Assembly: GCA_913060655.1 (NCBI GenBank)
Contig: CAJXTG010000004.1
Coordinates: forward strand, 1-64,000
Direction of reading: 5' to 3'
Source of the DNA: an uncultured Nitriliruptoraceae bacterium
GTDB taxonomy: Bacteria > Actinomycetota > Nitriliruptoria > Nitriliruptorales > Nitriliruptoraceae
Length of the DNA stretch: 64,000 bases
Part shown: piece by piece, positions 41,037 through 49,935 of the stretch
Layout of the letters: every line of letters starts with the position of its first letter
Numbering within the stretch: position 1 is the first letter of the stretch
Translations under genes and position numbers: made by a program
Notes under the pieces: generated by a model
Seen by the model: only the letters and a program-made list of their open reading frames with translations
What the model was told of the DNA's origin: nothing
The model's database searches: none

Positions 41037-42205
41037 GCGCCGACGTGCGCAGCGCCCGCGACGCGCCGCCCCGCTGGCCCGGCGTCGCCATCACGCTCAC
41101 CCTCGTCACCGTCCTGCTGCTGCTGCTCGGCCTGCTGATGAGCTTCTCCGCCTCGATCGTCGACGCGGCGCAGGCCGGCGACGCCTTCGGCACGTTCCGC
41201 CGCCAGGCGATGTGGGCGGCGCTGGCGGTGCCGACGTTCTTCCTCGCCGCCCGCATCCCGCTCGCGCGGCTGCGCACCGCCAGCTGGCCGTTCCTCGGTG
41301 GCGTGACCGTGCTGCTCGCCCTCGTCCTCGTCCCCGGCGTCGGCCTGACCCGCTTCGGCGCGACCCGCTGGCTCGGCGTGGGGGGGCTGAGCTTCCAGCC
41401 GTCCGAGCTCGCGAAGCTCGCCCTGCTGCTGTGGCTCGCCGACGTGCTGCAGCGCAAACGCCCCACCGACGGGACGCTGCACACGACGCCCCACCTGCTC
41501 GTGCCCGCCGTGCCCGTGCTGCTCGTGCTGGCCCTGCTCGTGATGCTGCAGCCGGACCTGGGCACGACCATCCTCCTCGCGCTCATCGTCGGGGCGATCC
41601 TGTTCGTCGAGGGGCTGCGGCTGCGCCTGCTCGCCGGCGCCGTCGCCCTCGGCGCCGCCGCGGTCACCGCGCTGGTGCTGGCCGCGCCCTACCGGGTGGC
41701 ACGCATCCGCGGCTGGCTGTTCGCGGAGCAGTACCCGCAGGCCGAGGGGTTCCAGCTGATGCAGTCGTGGGTCGCGCTGGGCAGCGGCGGCTGGTTCGGC
41801 CTCGGGCTCGGCTCGTCCCGCGCCAAGTGGAACTTCGTCCCCAACCCCGAGACCGACTTCGTGTTCGCGATCGTGGGGGAGGAGCTCGGGTTCGTCGGCG
41901 CCGTCGGCCTCCTCCTCCTGTTCCTCGTGCTGCTGTTCCTCGGCCTGCACGCGGCCGTCAACGCACGACCCGGGCTCGAGCGGACCGTCGCGTTCACCGT
42001 GACCGTCTGGGTCGTCGGCCAGGCGTTCGTCAACGTCGGCACCGTCATCGGCCTGCTGCCCATCACCGGCGTCACCCTGCCGCTCGTGTCCGCCGGCGGG
42101 ACGTCGCTGCTGGTGACCATGGCCGCGCTCGGCCTGCTCGTCAACGTCGCCCGGCGGCCGGCCGGCGACGCCGGCACCGTCCCGGCCGAGGGGGCGCGCC
42201 GATGA
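41033..42205 (+). CDS. ftsW: Septal peptidoglycan polymerase FtsW (SEDS family)
   Basis: 390-residue SEDS glycosyltransferase that builds septal glycan strands with FtsI. Ten-helix topology with LLGLLMSFSASI, GATRWLGVGGLSFQPSELAKLALLLW (QPSELAK), MLQPDLGTT, FVPNPETDFVFAIVGEELGF and GVTLPLVSAGGTS. The NPETDFVFAIVGEE element includes the catalytic-region acidic residues. GTG 41033 overlaps the mraY stop as GTGA, and the stop overlaps murG ATG. The RodA alternative is unlikely given the dcw position. Confidence 0.95.
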   Translation: MSADVRSARDAPPRWPGVAITLTLVTVLLLLLGLLMSFSASIVDAAQAGDAFGTFRRQAMWAALAVPTFFLAARIPLARLRTASWPFLGGVTVLLALVLVPGVGLTRFGATRWLGVGGLSFQPSELAKLALLLWLADVLQRKRPTDGTLHTTPHLLVPAVPVLLVLALLVMLQPDLGTTILLALIVGAILFVEGLRLRLLAGAVALGAAAVTALVLAAPYRVARIRGWLFAEQYPQAEGFQLMQSWVALGSGGWFGLGLGSSRAKWNFVPNPETDFVFAIVGEELGFVGAVGLLLLFLVLLFLGLHAAVNARPGLERTVAFTVTVWVVGQAFVNVGTVIGLLPITGVTLPLVSAGGTSLLVTMAALGLLVNVARRPAGDAGTVPAEGARR

Positions 42206-43353
42206 TCGACGTCCTCCTCGTCGGCGGCGGGACCGCCGGGCACGTCCTCCCCGCGGTCGCGACCGCGGAGGCGCTGCGCCGGCTGCGTCCCGACCTCCGC
42301 ATCGCCTTCGCCGGACGTGCCGACAGCCTCGAGGAGCGCCTGTTCGCCGCGACGGGCGAGCGGTTCCTCCCCCTCGCCGCGGTCGCGCTGCCACGCCGCC
42401 CCTCGCCGGCGCTGCTGACGGTCGGACCGCGCCTGCAGCGGGCGGTCCGCCACGCGCGCCGCATCCTCGTCCAGGAGCAGGTGCGGACGGTCGCGTCGTT
42501 CGGCGGCTACGTCGCCCTGCCCGTCGCCCTCGCCGCCCGGCGCCGGGTCCCCCTGCTGCTCCACGAGCAGAACAGCCGGCCGGGGGTCGCCAACCGGCTC
42601 GCGGCCCGCTTCGCCGACCGCATCGCCCTCACCTTCCCGTCGAGCGTCGACGGCCTCGGCGGCGCGGCGCGGGACCCGTCGGCGCGGCGCGTGCGCATCA
42701 CCGGCAACCCGGTGCGCAGCGGGCTCGTCGCCACCGCGGGCGTCGGCCCCCGCGCGGCCGCCCGCGGCCGGCTGGACCTCGCGCCGGACCGGCGCACCGT
42801 GCTCGTGTTCGGGGGCAGCCAGGGGGCCCGCAGCATCAACCGTGCCGTCGCCGCGGCCGCCGCCGACTGGCGCGCGGCCGACCTGCAGGTGCTGCACGTC
42901 ACCGGGCCGCACGGCCACGACCAGGCGGCGGCCTGGTGGCGGGAGGCCGGCGTCGACCTCGACGCGTCCGAGCCGACCGTCCGCATCGTGCCCTACCTCG
43001 ACGACATGGCCGACGCCTACGCGGCCGCCGACGTCGTCGTCGCCCGTGCGGGTGCGACGACGATCGCGGAGCTGAGCGTCGTCGGGCTCCCCGCCGTCCT
43101 CGTCCCGTACCCGCACGCGACGGGCGACCATCAGCGCACCAACGCGGAGGCGCTCGTGCGCGTCGGGGCCGCCCGCATGCTCGACGACGCGGCGCTCGCC
43201 CCCGCGGTCGTCGTCGAGGCCGTGCGCGCCATCGTCGCCGACCCGGCCCGGCACGCGGCGATGGCCACCGCCGCCCGCGCCTGGGCACGTCCCGACGCGG
43301 CCGCCGCGGTCGCCGCCCTGCTGCTCGAGCTGCGGGAGGCCCACGATGGGTGA
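42202..43353 (+). CDS. murG: UDP-GlcNAc:lipid I GlcNAc transferase MurG
   Basis: 383-residue GT28 enzyme forming lipid II. N-terminal GGGTAGHVLPA (8-18), ASFGGYVALPVALAAR, HEQNSRPGVANR, and C-terminal GGSQGARSINRAV and VVARAGATTIAELSVVGLPAVLVPYP (read in parts). ATG 42202 overlaps the ftsW stop, and its last 8 bp overlap the murC start. Length slightly above typical because of a Leu/Arg-rich C-terminus. Confidence 0.96.
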   Translation: MIDVLLVGGGTAGHVLPAVATAEALRRLRPDLRIAFAGRADSLEERLFAATGERFLPLAAVALPRRPSPALLTVGPRLQRAVRHARRILVQEQVRTVASFGGYVALPVALAARRRVPLLLHEQNSRPGVANRLAARFADRIALTFPSSVDGLGGAARDPSARRVRITGNPVRSGLVATAGVGPRAAARGRLDLAPDRRTVLVFGGSQGARSINRAVAAAAADWRAADLQVLHVTGPHGHDQAAAWWREAGVDLDASEPTVRIVPYLDDMADAYAAADVVVARAGATTIAELSVVGLPAVLVPYPHATGDHQRTNAEALVRVGAARMLDDAALAPAVVVEAVRAIVADPARHAAMATAARAWARPDAAAAVAALLLELREAHDG

Positions 43354-44737
43354 GCGGACCGCCCGGCCCGCCGGGCTCGACACCCGCACGCCGGTGCCGC
43401 CACGGGTCCACCTCGTCGGCGTCGGCGGCGCCGGCATGTCCGCGATCGCCCGCATCCTCGTCCAGCGCGGCCACACGGTCAGCGGGTCGGACCTCCACGA
43501 GAGCCGGGCGGTCGCCGGCCTGCGGGCGCTCGGCGTCGACGTCACCATCGGCCACGCCGCGGCGAACGTCGCCGACGCGGACGTCGTCGTCTCCTCCACC
43601 GCGGTCCCGGCGGACAACCCCGAGCTCGCCGCCGCCGAGGAGCGACGCATCCGGGTCGTGCCGCGGGCGCGGATGCTCGCCGACGTGCTCGGCGACGACC
43701 GCACCGTCCTCGTCGCCGGCACCCACGGCAAGACGACGACGACGTCGATGACGGTCGTGGCGCTGCACGCCGCCGGGCTCGATCCGACGTTCGCGATCGG
43801 CGGGGAGCTCAACGAGGCGGGCACGAACGCCCACGCCGGTTCCGACCCGATCGCCGTCGCCGAGGCGGACGAGTCGGACCGGTCGTTCCTCGCGTTCGAA
43901 CCGGACGTCGCCGTCGTCACCAACCTCGAGCTCGACCATCCCGAGGTCTACGCCGACCTCGACGACGTCGTCGCGACGTTCGCCGCGTTCCTCGACCGGC
44001 GTCGCCCGGGCGGGACGGCCGTGCTGTGCATCGACGACCCGGGGGTCGCGCGGCTGCGGGACCGCGTCGCCGGCCCCGTCGTCACCTACGGCCGCGCGCC
44101 GGACGCCGACGTCCGGCTGCTCACCGGGGCGGACGGGCCGACGGTCCGCCTCGACGGCACCGGCGTCCCCCTCACGCTCGCCGTGCCCGGGGACCACAAC
44201 CTCCTCAACGCCACCGCCGCCCTCACCGTCGGCCACCTGCTCGGCGCGTCCAGCGCGGACCTGCGCACCGGGCTCGGCCGGTTCCGCGGTGCCGCACGCC
44301 GGTTCCAGCGCATCGGCACGCGCGGCGGCGTCGAGGTCGTCGACGACTACGCCCACCATCCGACCGAGCTGCGGGCGACGCTCGCGGCCGCCCGCAGCAC
44401 CGGACCGGGCCGTGTCGTGTGCGTCGTGCAGCCCCACCGGTACTCGCGCACCGCGGTGCTGGGGGAGGAGCTCGGACGTGCGGCCGCCGGCGCGGACCTC
44501 GTCGTCGTCACCGACGTGTACGGCGCGGGCGAGCCGCCCGTCCCCGGGGTCAACGGGCTGCTGGTCGCCGAGGCGGCCCGTGCCGCCGGCGCCCGCGTGC
44601 ACTTCGCACCGCACCTCGGCGCGGTGCCCGCCCTGCTCGCGGAGGAGACGCGCGCCGGCGACCTCGTCCTCGTCACCGGGGCGGGTGACGTCACCCAGGT
44701 CGGCCCCGCCCTGCTGACGCTGCTCGAGGCCCGCTGA
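43346..44737 (+). CDS. murC: UDP-N-acetylmuramate--L-alanine ligase
   Basis: 463-residue first Mur ligase. N-terminal VHLVGVGGAGMSAIARIL, P-loop VAGTHGKTTTTSM, IAVAEADESDRSFL, NLELDHPEVY and VDDYAHHPTELRATL, the last being characteristic of MurC. In most dcw clusters it follows murG as here. ATG 43346 overlaps the end of murG by 8 bp; its stop TGA shares the A of the murB ATG (TGATG). Confidence 0.96.
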   Translation: MGERTARPAGLDTRTPVPPRVHLVGVGGAGMSAIARILVQRGHTVSGSDLHESRAVAGLRALGVDVTIGHAAANVADADVVVSSTAVPADNPELAAAEERRIRVVPRARMLADVLGDDRTVLVAGTHGKTTTTSMTVVALHAAGLDPTFAIGGELNEAGTNAHAGSDPIAVAEADESDRSFLAFEPDVAVVTNLELDHPEVYADLDDVVATFAAFLDRRRPGGTAVLCIDDPGVARLRDRVAGPVVTYGRAPDADVRLLTGADGPTVRLDGTGVPLTLAVPGDHNLLNATAALTVGHLLGASSADLRTGLGRFRGAARRFQRIGTRGGVEVVDDYAHHPTELRATLAAARSTGPGRVVCVVQPHRYSRTAVLGEELGRAAAGADLVVVTDVYGAGEPPVPGVNGLLVAEAARAAGARVHFAPHLGAVPALLAEETRAGDLVLVTGAGDVTQVGPALLTLLEAR

Positions 44738-45663
44738 TGGGCAGCGGCGTCGAGGCCTTCCGTGCCGAGGTCGCCGGCGCGTCGGCGCACGTCACGGTCG
44801 GCACCCCCCTCGCCCGGCTGACGACGTTGCGGGTCGGCGGGCCGGCCGCCGCCGTCGTCACCGTCGACGATGAGGCGGCCCTGCAGCGCACCGTCGTCGC
44901 CGCGCACACCCACGGCCTGCCGCTGCTCGTCGTCGGTCGCGGCTCGAACCTGCTCGTCGGTGACGACGGCTGGCCCGGCGTCGTCCTCCGGCTCGGGGAG
45001 GGGTTCCGCGGCCTGCGCCTCGACGGCACGACGGTGCGTGCCGGCGCGGCCGAACCGATGCCGAGCGTCGCCGTGACCACCGCACGTGCCGGGCTCGGCG
45101 GCTTCGCGTGGGGTGCCGCGGTGCCGGGCAGCATGGGCGGCGGGGTGCGGATGAACGCCGGCGCCCACGGCGCCGACATGGCGGACACGCTGGTCACCGC
45201 CACGGTGCTCGACGTCCGCACCGGGGAGCTCACGGACTGGGGGCCGGACCGGCTCGCCCTCGGCTACCGCACCAGCGCCCTCGACGCGGCGCACGTCGTC
45301 ACCGCGGTCACCCTCACGCTCACCCCGGCGGACGCGGGGGAGGTGCTCGCCGAGATCGATCGCATCCGCACGTGGCGCCGCACCCACCAGCCGCTGGAGC
45401 GGCCCAGCTGCGGGTCGGTGTTCACCAACCCGCCGGGCACGTCCGCCGGTGCGCTCATCGAGGAGGCCGGGCTGAAGGGGCAGCGCATCGGCGGAGCGGA
45501 GGTGTCCACCCGCCATGCGAACTTCATCGTGACCGACACCGACGCGCGCGCCGCCGACGTCGCAGCGCTGATCGACCACGTCGTGCGCACCGTCGCCGAG
45601 CGGACCGGCACCGTCCTGCGTCCCGAGGTCGTCCGCCCCGACGTCGCCGACCCCACCCGCTGA
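44737..45663 (+). CDS. murB: UDP-N-acetylenolpyruvoylglucosamine reductase
   Basis: 308-residue FAD enzyme that makes UDP-MurNAc. FAD-binding part: TTLRVGGPAAAVV and LLVVGRGSNLLVGDDGW; catalytic region FAWGAAVPGSMGGGVRMNAGAHG, the proton-donor segment RPSCGSVFTNPPG (Ser), and a closing ARHANF-like STRHANFIV. It is type I/II-like in length. ATG 44737 overlaps the murC stop; the stop overlaps the ftsQ ATG in the same TGATG manner. Confidence 0.96.
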   Translation: MGSGVEAFRAEVAGASAHVTVGTPLARLTTLRVGGPAAAVVTVDDEAALQRTVVAAHTHGLPLLVVGRGSNLLVGDDGWPGVVLRLGEGFRGLRLDGTTVRAGAAEPMPSVAVTTARAGLGGFAWGAAVPGSMGGGVRMNAGAHGADMADTLVTATVLDVRTGELTDWGPDRLALGYRTSALDAAHVVTAVTLTLTPADAGEVLAEIDRIRTWRRTHQPLERPSCGSVFTNPPGTSAGALIEEAGLKGQRIGGAEVSTRHANFIVTDTDARAADVAALIDHVVRTVAERTGTVLRPEVVRPDVADPTR

Positions 45664-46412
45664 TGGTCGACGGTCGCATCGCCGCCCGCCGGGCCGAGGT
45701 CCGGGCCGCGCGCCGGCGCGCCCGGCTGCGACGGACCCTCCTGGTCGCGACGCTGCTGGCCGGCCTCGGCGCGGGCGGATGGTTCCTGCAGAGCGAGCAC
45801 GCGCGCGTACGTGACGTCACCGTCACCGGGACCGTCCGCCTCGCGCCCGACGAGGTCGTGGCCGCCAGCGGGGTGCGGCGTGGCGCGCCGACGGTGTGGC
45901 TGTGGCCACCGCGGATCGCACGGGCCGTCGAGGCGCTGCCGCTCGTCGCGACGGCGGAGGTGCGCCGGCGATCGCTCGTGGAGGTGGCGGTGGTCGTCGA
46001 GGAGCGGCGCGCCGTCTACGCGGCGACCCACGCGGGCACCACCGTCCTCGTCGACCGCACCGGGCTCGTCATCGACGCGGGGACGGACCCGCGCCTGCCG
46101 ACGGTGCGGCTCGCGACGCCACCGCCCGACCCCGGCGGGCTCGTCGCCGCCCATGCCGCCCTGGCGAACGCACATCGCGTCTGGACGGGCCTGTCGGGCC
46201 CGCTGCGCAGCCGGGTGGTCGCCCTGCGGGCCCCGGACGAGGACGGGCTGGCGCTGGAGCTGGCCGACGGCCCGGTGGTCCTGTTCGGCCGTGCCGAGCA
46301 GCTCGAGCAGAAGGTCCGCGCGGCCGGGGCGGTCCTCGCCGACGTCGCCGGCAGCCCCGTCACGCTCGTCGACGTCCGCGTGCCGGACGTGCCCGTGGTG
46401 CGCATCGACTGA
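45663..46412 (+). CDS. ftsQ: Cell division protein FtsQ (POTRA)
   Basis: 249-residue bitopic protein. A very basic cytosolic start (RRAEVRAARRRARLRR) precedes one helix (TLLVATLLAGLGAGGWFL) and a POTRA domain beginning RVRDVTVTGTVRLAPDEVVAASGV. The FtsQ beta domain follows with EERRAVYAATHAGTTVLVDRTG and ends at LVDVRVPDVPVVR. It links FtsL/FtsB to the divisome. ATG 45663 overlaps the murB stop. It is the last gene before the ftsZ promoter. Confidence 0.92.
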   Translation: MVDGRIAARRAEVRAARRRARLRRTLLVATLLAGLGAGGWFLQSEHARVRDVTVTGTVRLAPDEVVAASGVRRGAPTVWLWPPRIARAVEALPLVATAEVRRRSLVEVAVVVEERRAVYAATHAGTTVLVDRTGLVIDAGTDPRLPTVRLATPPPDPGGLVAAHAALANAHRVWTGLSGPLRSRVVALRAPDEDGLALELADGPVVLFGRAEQLEQKVRAAGAVLADVAGSPVTLVDVRVPDVPVVRID

Positions 46413-46425
46413 CCGCCGGGCCTCC

Positions 46426-46455
46426 TTGACCCTCTCGTCGGCGTGCGTCTACCTT
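46426..46455 (+). promoter_or_regulatory. ftsZ promoter (TTGACC-N18-TACCTT)
   Basis: A -35 TTGACC at 46426-46431 and -10 TACCTT at 46450-46455, spacing 18. The 5' leader to ATG 46536 is about 75 nt and contains a CAAGTGGAGG-type motif on the minus strand (46489-46498) like those before mraZ. Confidence 0.65.
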
Positions 46456-46535
46456 CAGTCGAACGTGAGGTGGCGTTCCCTGACCCTCGACCTCCACTTG
46501 AGGGTTCCTCGTGGCGAACCGACGAAGGACCGAGC

Positions 46536-47663
46536 ATGAGTAGGGCACCCACCAACTACCTGGCCGTCATCAAGGTCGTCGGCGTCGGGGGCGGTGGGGT
46601 CAACGCGATCAACCGCATGATCGACGCGGGGCTGCGCGGCGTCGAGTTCGTCGCCGTGAACACCGACGCCCAGGCCCTGCTGATGTCCGACGCGGACGTC
46701 AAGCTCGACATCGGTCGGGACCTGACCCGTGGGCTCGGCGCGGGGGCCGACCCGGAGGTCGGACGGCAGGCGGCCGAGGACCACCGTGACGAGCTCGAGG
46801 CGGCCCTCGCCGGGGCCGACATGGTGTTCGTCACCGCCGGCGAGGGGGGCGGCACCGGCACGGGCGCGTCCCCGCTGATCGCCCGGATCGCCCGCGAGCA
46901 GGGGGCGCTGACCATCGGCGTGGTCACCCGACCGTTCGCGTTCGAGGGTCGCCGCCGTGCCTCGCAGGCCGAGAGCGGCGTCGACGCGCTCAAGGACGAG
47001 GTCGACACGCTCATCGTCATCCCCAACGACCGGCTGCTGCAGGTCGCCGAGCAGGGCACCTCGGTGCTCGAGGCGTTCCGGCTCGCCGACGACGTGCTGC
47101 TGCAGGGCGTGCAGGGCATCACCGACCTGATCATGACGCCGGGGCTGATCAACCTCGACTTCGCCGACGTGCGGTCCGTCATGCAGGACGCGGGCAACGC
47201 GCTGATGGGCATCGGGCGTGCCCGCGGCGACGACCGCGCGATCGAGGCGGCCCGGCTCGCGATGTCGTCCCCGCTGCTCGAGGCGTCGCTCGACGGTGCG
47301 CGCGGCGTGCTCCTCCTCATCGCCGGCGGCAGCGACCTCGGGCTCCTCGAGGCGAACGGCGCGGCCGACCTCGTCGGCGCGAGCGCCCACCCCGAGGCCA
47401 ACATCATCTTCGGTGCGGTCATCGACGACACCCTCGGCGACGAGGTCAAGGTCACCGTCATCGCCGCCGGCTTCGACGCGCAGCGTCCCGTCGAGCAGCG
47501 CGGCGCGATCCTGCGCACCGCCCCCGCCCCGGCCGCCGCCCCCGACGGCCCGCCGGCCGACGACGAGGACGACGCCGAGATCTTCCGGCCCGCCCCCACC
47601 GTCGTCATCGACGAGGACGACGACCTCGACGACGGCCTGGACGTGCCCACGTTCCTGCGCTGA
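46536..47663 (+). CDS. ftsZ: Cell division GTPase FtsZ
   Basis: 375-residue tubulin homologue forming the Z ring. [17 protein letters not shown], the GTP signature [15 protein letters not shown] (near 104-118) and T7-loop INLDFADVR are present. The linker is short and acidic ([20 protein letters not shown]), ending in the conserved C-terminal peptide DVPTFLR that binds SepF. ATG 46536 follows AAGGA by eight bases; longer frames run into the promoter. pgeF follows one base after the stop. Confidence 0.98.
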   Translation: MSRAPTNYLAVIKVVGVGGGGVNAINRMIDAGLRGVEFVAVNTDAQALLMSDADVKLDIGRDLTRGLGAGADPEVGRQAAEDHRDELEAALAGADMVFVTAGEGGGTGTGASPLIARIAREQGALTIGVVTRPFAFEGRRRASQAESGVDALKDEVDTLIVIPNDRLLQVAEQGTSVLEAFRLADDVLLQGVQGITDLIMTPGLINLDFADVRSVMQDAGNALMGIGRARGDDRAIEAARLAMSSPLLEASLDGARGVLLLIAGGSDLGLLEANGAADLVGASAHPEANIIFGAVIDDTLGDEVKVTVIAAGFDAQRPVEQRGAILRTAPAPAAAPDGPPADDEDDAEIFRPAPTVVIDEDDDLDDGLDVPTFLR

Positions 47664-47664
47664 G

Positions 47665-48426
47665 GTGGCCGCCGCCGACGGCGTCCACGCGGTCGACCTC
47701 GGCGCCGACGTCGGCGCCTGGTTCACCGGCTCCACGCTCCACGGGGTGGACGACGCGAACCTCGCCCACCATCGCCCCCACGTGCCGGCACGTCTCGCCG
47801 CCGCCCGCGACGCCGTCGGGCGGCGCACCGGCACCGACCCGGCGGCCTGGCACCTGCTGCGGCAGGTCCACGGCGCGGCCGTCGCCACGGTCGACGGCGA
47901 GGTCCCCCGCGGCGCTGAGCTGCGTGACGTCGACGCGGCGGTCACCGTCGAGCATGACCGTCCCCTCGTCGTGCTCGCCGCGGACTGCCTGCCCCTGCTC
48001 GTCGCGGGCCGACGTGCCGTCGGCGTGGCCCACGCCGGCTGGCGCGGCGTCGTCGCCGACGTCGCCGGGGCCGTCGTCACCGCGCTCACCAGCCTCGGCG
48101 AGTCCGTCGCCGACCTCACCGTCGTGCTCGGACCCACCATCGGCGCGTGCTGCTACGCCGTCGGTGCGGACGTCGCCGACGCCGTCGCCGACGCGGCCCC
48201 TGGCGCGCCCGTGCGCACCCGTACCCGCGACGGACGATCGTCGGTCGACCTGCGCCTCGCGGTCCGCACCCGCCTCGCCACGCTCGGGGTCACCCGCGTG
48301 ACCGACGGCCCCGGTACGACCGCCCACTGCACCGCCTGCGGGTCGGGCTGGTTCAGCCACCGTCGCGACCCCGCCGCCGGCCGTCACGCCGGGCTGGTCG
48401 TCCGCACCACCACGGCGGACCGATGA
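47665..48426 (+). CDS. pgeF: YfiH/laccase-domain (DUF152) protein, PgeF type
   Basis: 253-residue single-domain protein. Landmarks: LLRQVHGAAVAT, VVLAADCLPLLVAG, VGVAHAGWRGVVADV and LGPTIGACCY, giving the His/Cys/His metal site of the family. Homologues remove wrongly built UDP-MurNAc-dipeptides (PgeF, E. coli) or act on purine nucleosides (human FAMIN-like), so a proofreading role in wall synthesis fits the dcw location. GTG 47665 begins one base after the ftsZ stop; the stop overlaps the next ATG. Confidence 0.9.
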   Translation: MAAADGVHAVDLGADVGAWFTGSTLHGVDDANLAHHRPHVPARLAAARDAVGRRTGTDPAAWHLLRQVHGAAVATVDGEVPRGAELRDVDAAVTVEHDRPLVVLAADCLPLLVAGRRAVGVAHAGWRGVVADVAGAVVTALTSLGESVADLTVVLGPTIGACCYAVGADVADAVADAAPGAPVRTRTRDGRSSVDLRLAVRTRLATLGVTRVTDGPGTTAHCTACGSGWFSHRRDPAAGRHAGLVVRTTTADR

Positions 48427-49151
48427 GCGCCGCCGCGGACCCGCAGGGACCGGCCGACGGGCTCGACGCGCGGCTCGCGACGGTGCGCGCCCGGATCGAC
48501 ACGGCCGCCCGCGCGGCGGGCCGTGACCCGGCGACGGTCCGGCTGATCGGGGTGACCAAGACCCATCCGATCGCCACCGCCGAGGCGGCGCTCGCCGCGG
48601 GACTCAGCGACCTCGCGGAGAACCGGGTCGACGCGCTCGTCACCAAGGCGGCGGTCGTCCCCGCCCGCTGGCACCTCGTCGGCCGGCTGCAGCGCAACAA
48701 GGTCCGTGACGTCGTCGGCCGGGCCGCGCTCGTCCACTCGGTCGACCGGCGCTCGCTCGTCGACGTGCTCGACCAGCGGGCCCGGGCGCAGGGGTGCGTG
48801 CAGGACGTGCTGGTCCAGGTCAACGTGGGGGAGGACCCGGCGAAGGGCGGGTGCGACCTCGCCGACGTCGCCGACCTCGTCACCTACGCTGCCGGGGCAG
48901 CCGGGGTGCGGGTCGTCGGCCTGATGACCGTCCCGCCGCTCCCCGGCGACGGCGTCACCCACGGGGACGCCGCCCGGCCGCACTTCCGTGCGCTCCGGGA
49001 GGCACGGGACACGCTCCGCGGGACGTTCCCGGAGGTGGAGGAGCTGTCGATGGGGATGTCCGCCGACCTCGAGGCCGCCGTCGCCGAGGGCGCCACCATG
49101 GTCAGGATCGGCTCGGCGCTGTTCGGGCCCCGTGAGGAGGGAGCACGATGA
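48423..49151 (+). CDS. PLP homeostasis protein (YggS/PLPBP family)
   Basis: 242-residue TIM-barrel protein without known catalysis that binds pyridoxal phosphate and balances B6 and amino-acid pools. The PLP lysine is K46 in LIGVTKTHP; other family motifs are LAENRVDALVTK (ENxxQ equivalent), WHLVGRLQRNK, QVNVGEDPAKGG and SMGMSADLEAAVAEGATMVRIGSALFG (read in parts). It stands in the usual ftsZ-pgeF-yggS-sepF order. ATG 48423 overlaps the pgeF stop, and its stop overlaps sepF. Confidence 0.93.
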   Translation: MSAAADPQGPADGLDARLATVRARIDTAARAAGRDPATVRLIGVTKTHPIATAEAALAAGLSDLAENRVDALVTKAAVVPARWHLVGRLQRNKVRDVVGRAALVHSVDRRSLVDVLDQRARAQGCVQDVLVQVNVGEDPAKGGCDLADVADLVTYAAGAAGVRVVGLMTVPPLPGDGVTHGDAARPHFRALREARDTLRGTFPEVEELSMGMSADLEAAVAEGATMVRIGSALFGPREEGAR

Positions 49152-49672
49152 GCGTGTGGTCGCGGACCCTCGTCTACCTCGGACTCCGTGAGGAGCCCGA
49201 CGACGCCGCCCAGTGGGCGGTCATCGAGGACGAGCTGGACGAGGACGTCGTCGTCACCCCACCCTCGGGCAGCCCGGCGCCCGCGGCGCCCGCTGCGCCC
49301 GCCGCGGCCGACGCGCCCCGTGCGGCCGCCGGCGGGAGCAACGTCCGGCCCCTCCACGGCGGTGCCGAGCCGGCGTCGGGGCGGGTCAGCGTCGTGCAGG
49401 TCCGCGTGTTCGAGGACGTCGAGGCGGTCGGGTCCCGCTTCCGCCACCGGCACCCCGTGCTGTTCGACGTGAGCGCCTGCACGCAGGAGGTGGCCCGCCG
49501 GACCGTCGACTTCGTCTCCGGGCTCACCTACGCCAGCGAGGGTGCGCTGCGTCGTGTCGCGCCGCGTGTCTTCCTGCTGACCCCCGCCGGTGTCGACGTC
49601 CCGCTCGAGGAGCGGCGACGGCTCGCGCAGCTCGGCTACGACCTCGACGGGCGCACGGAGGGCACGTCGTGA
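49148..49672 (+). CDS. sepF: Cell division protein SepF
   Basis: 174-residue protein anchoring FtsZ to the membrane, the main such anchor in actinobacteria, which lack FtsA. The N-terminal amphipathic helix region is MSVWSRTLVYLGLRE; a Pro/Ala linker (~38-70) leads to the SepF core (~80-165) with VQVRVFEDVEAVG, HPVLFDVSAC, VDFVSGLTYASEGALRRVAPRVFLLTP (read in parts) and VDVPLEERRRLAQLGYDL. ATG 49148 overlaps the PLPBP gene stop (ATGA); the stop overlaps yggT. Confidence 0.94.
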   Translation: MSVWSRTLVYLGLREEPDDAAQWAVIEDELDEDVVVTPPSGSPAPAAPAAPAAADAPRAAAGGSNVRPLHGGAEPASGRVSVVQVRVFEDVEAVGSRFRHRHPVLFDVSACTQEVARRTVDFVSGLTYASEGALRRVAPRVFLLTPAGVDVPLEERRRLAQLGYDLDGRTEGTS

Positions 49673-49935
49673 TCGGTGGGCCGCTGACCATCGCGCTGCA
49701 GCTGTACACGTACGTGCTGCTCGCCTACGTGATCTTCTCGTGGGTGCCCAGGCCGCCCGACGCGCTGCGGCCGTTCATCATCGGTGTCGCCCGGCTGGTC
49801 GAACCGGTCGCCGCGCCGCTGCGCCGTGTCATCCCGCCGCTGCGCATCGGGATGGTCGCGCTCGACCTGTCGATCATCCTGCTGTTCTTCGGCATCCAGA
49901 TCCTGCGCAACATCACCTTCAGCCTGGGGCTGTGA
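49669..49935 (+). CDS. YggT family membrane protein
   Basis: 88-residue protein with two membrane helices, LTIALQLYTYVLLAYVIFSW and VALDLSIILLFFGIQIL, separated by the family motif PDALRPFIIGVARLVEPVAAPLRRVIPPL (RPF and EP-L-RRxxP). YggT proteins sit beside sepF in many bacteria and may take part in membrane organisation or osmotic response. GTG 49669 overlaps the sepF stop. The divIVA gene that often comes next in actinobacteria is replaced here by a convergent gene whose 3' end overlaps by 17 bp. Confidence 0.9.
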   Translation: MIGGPLTIALQLYTYVLLAYVIFSWVPRPPDALRPFIIGVARLVEPVAAPLRRVIPPLRIGMVALDLSIILLFFGIQILRNITFSLGL

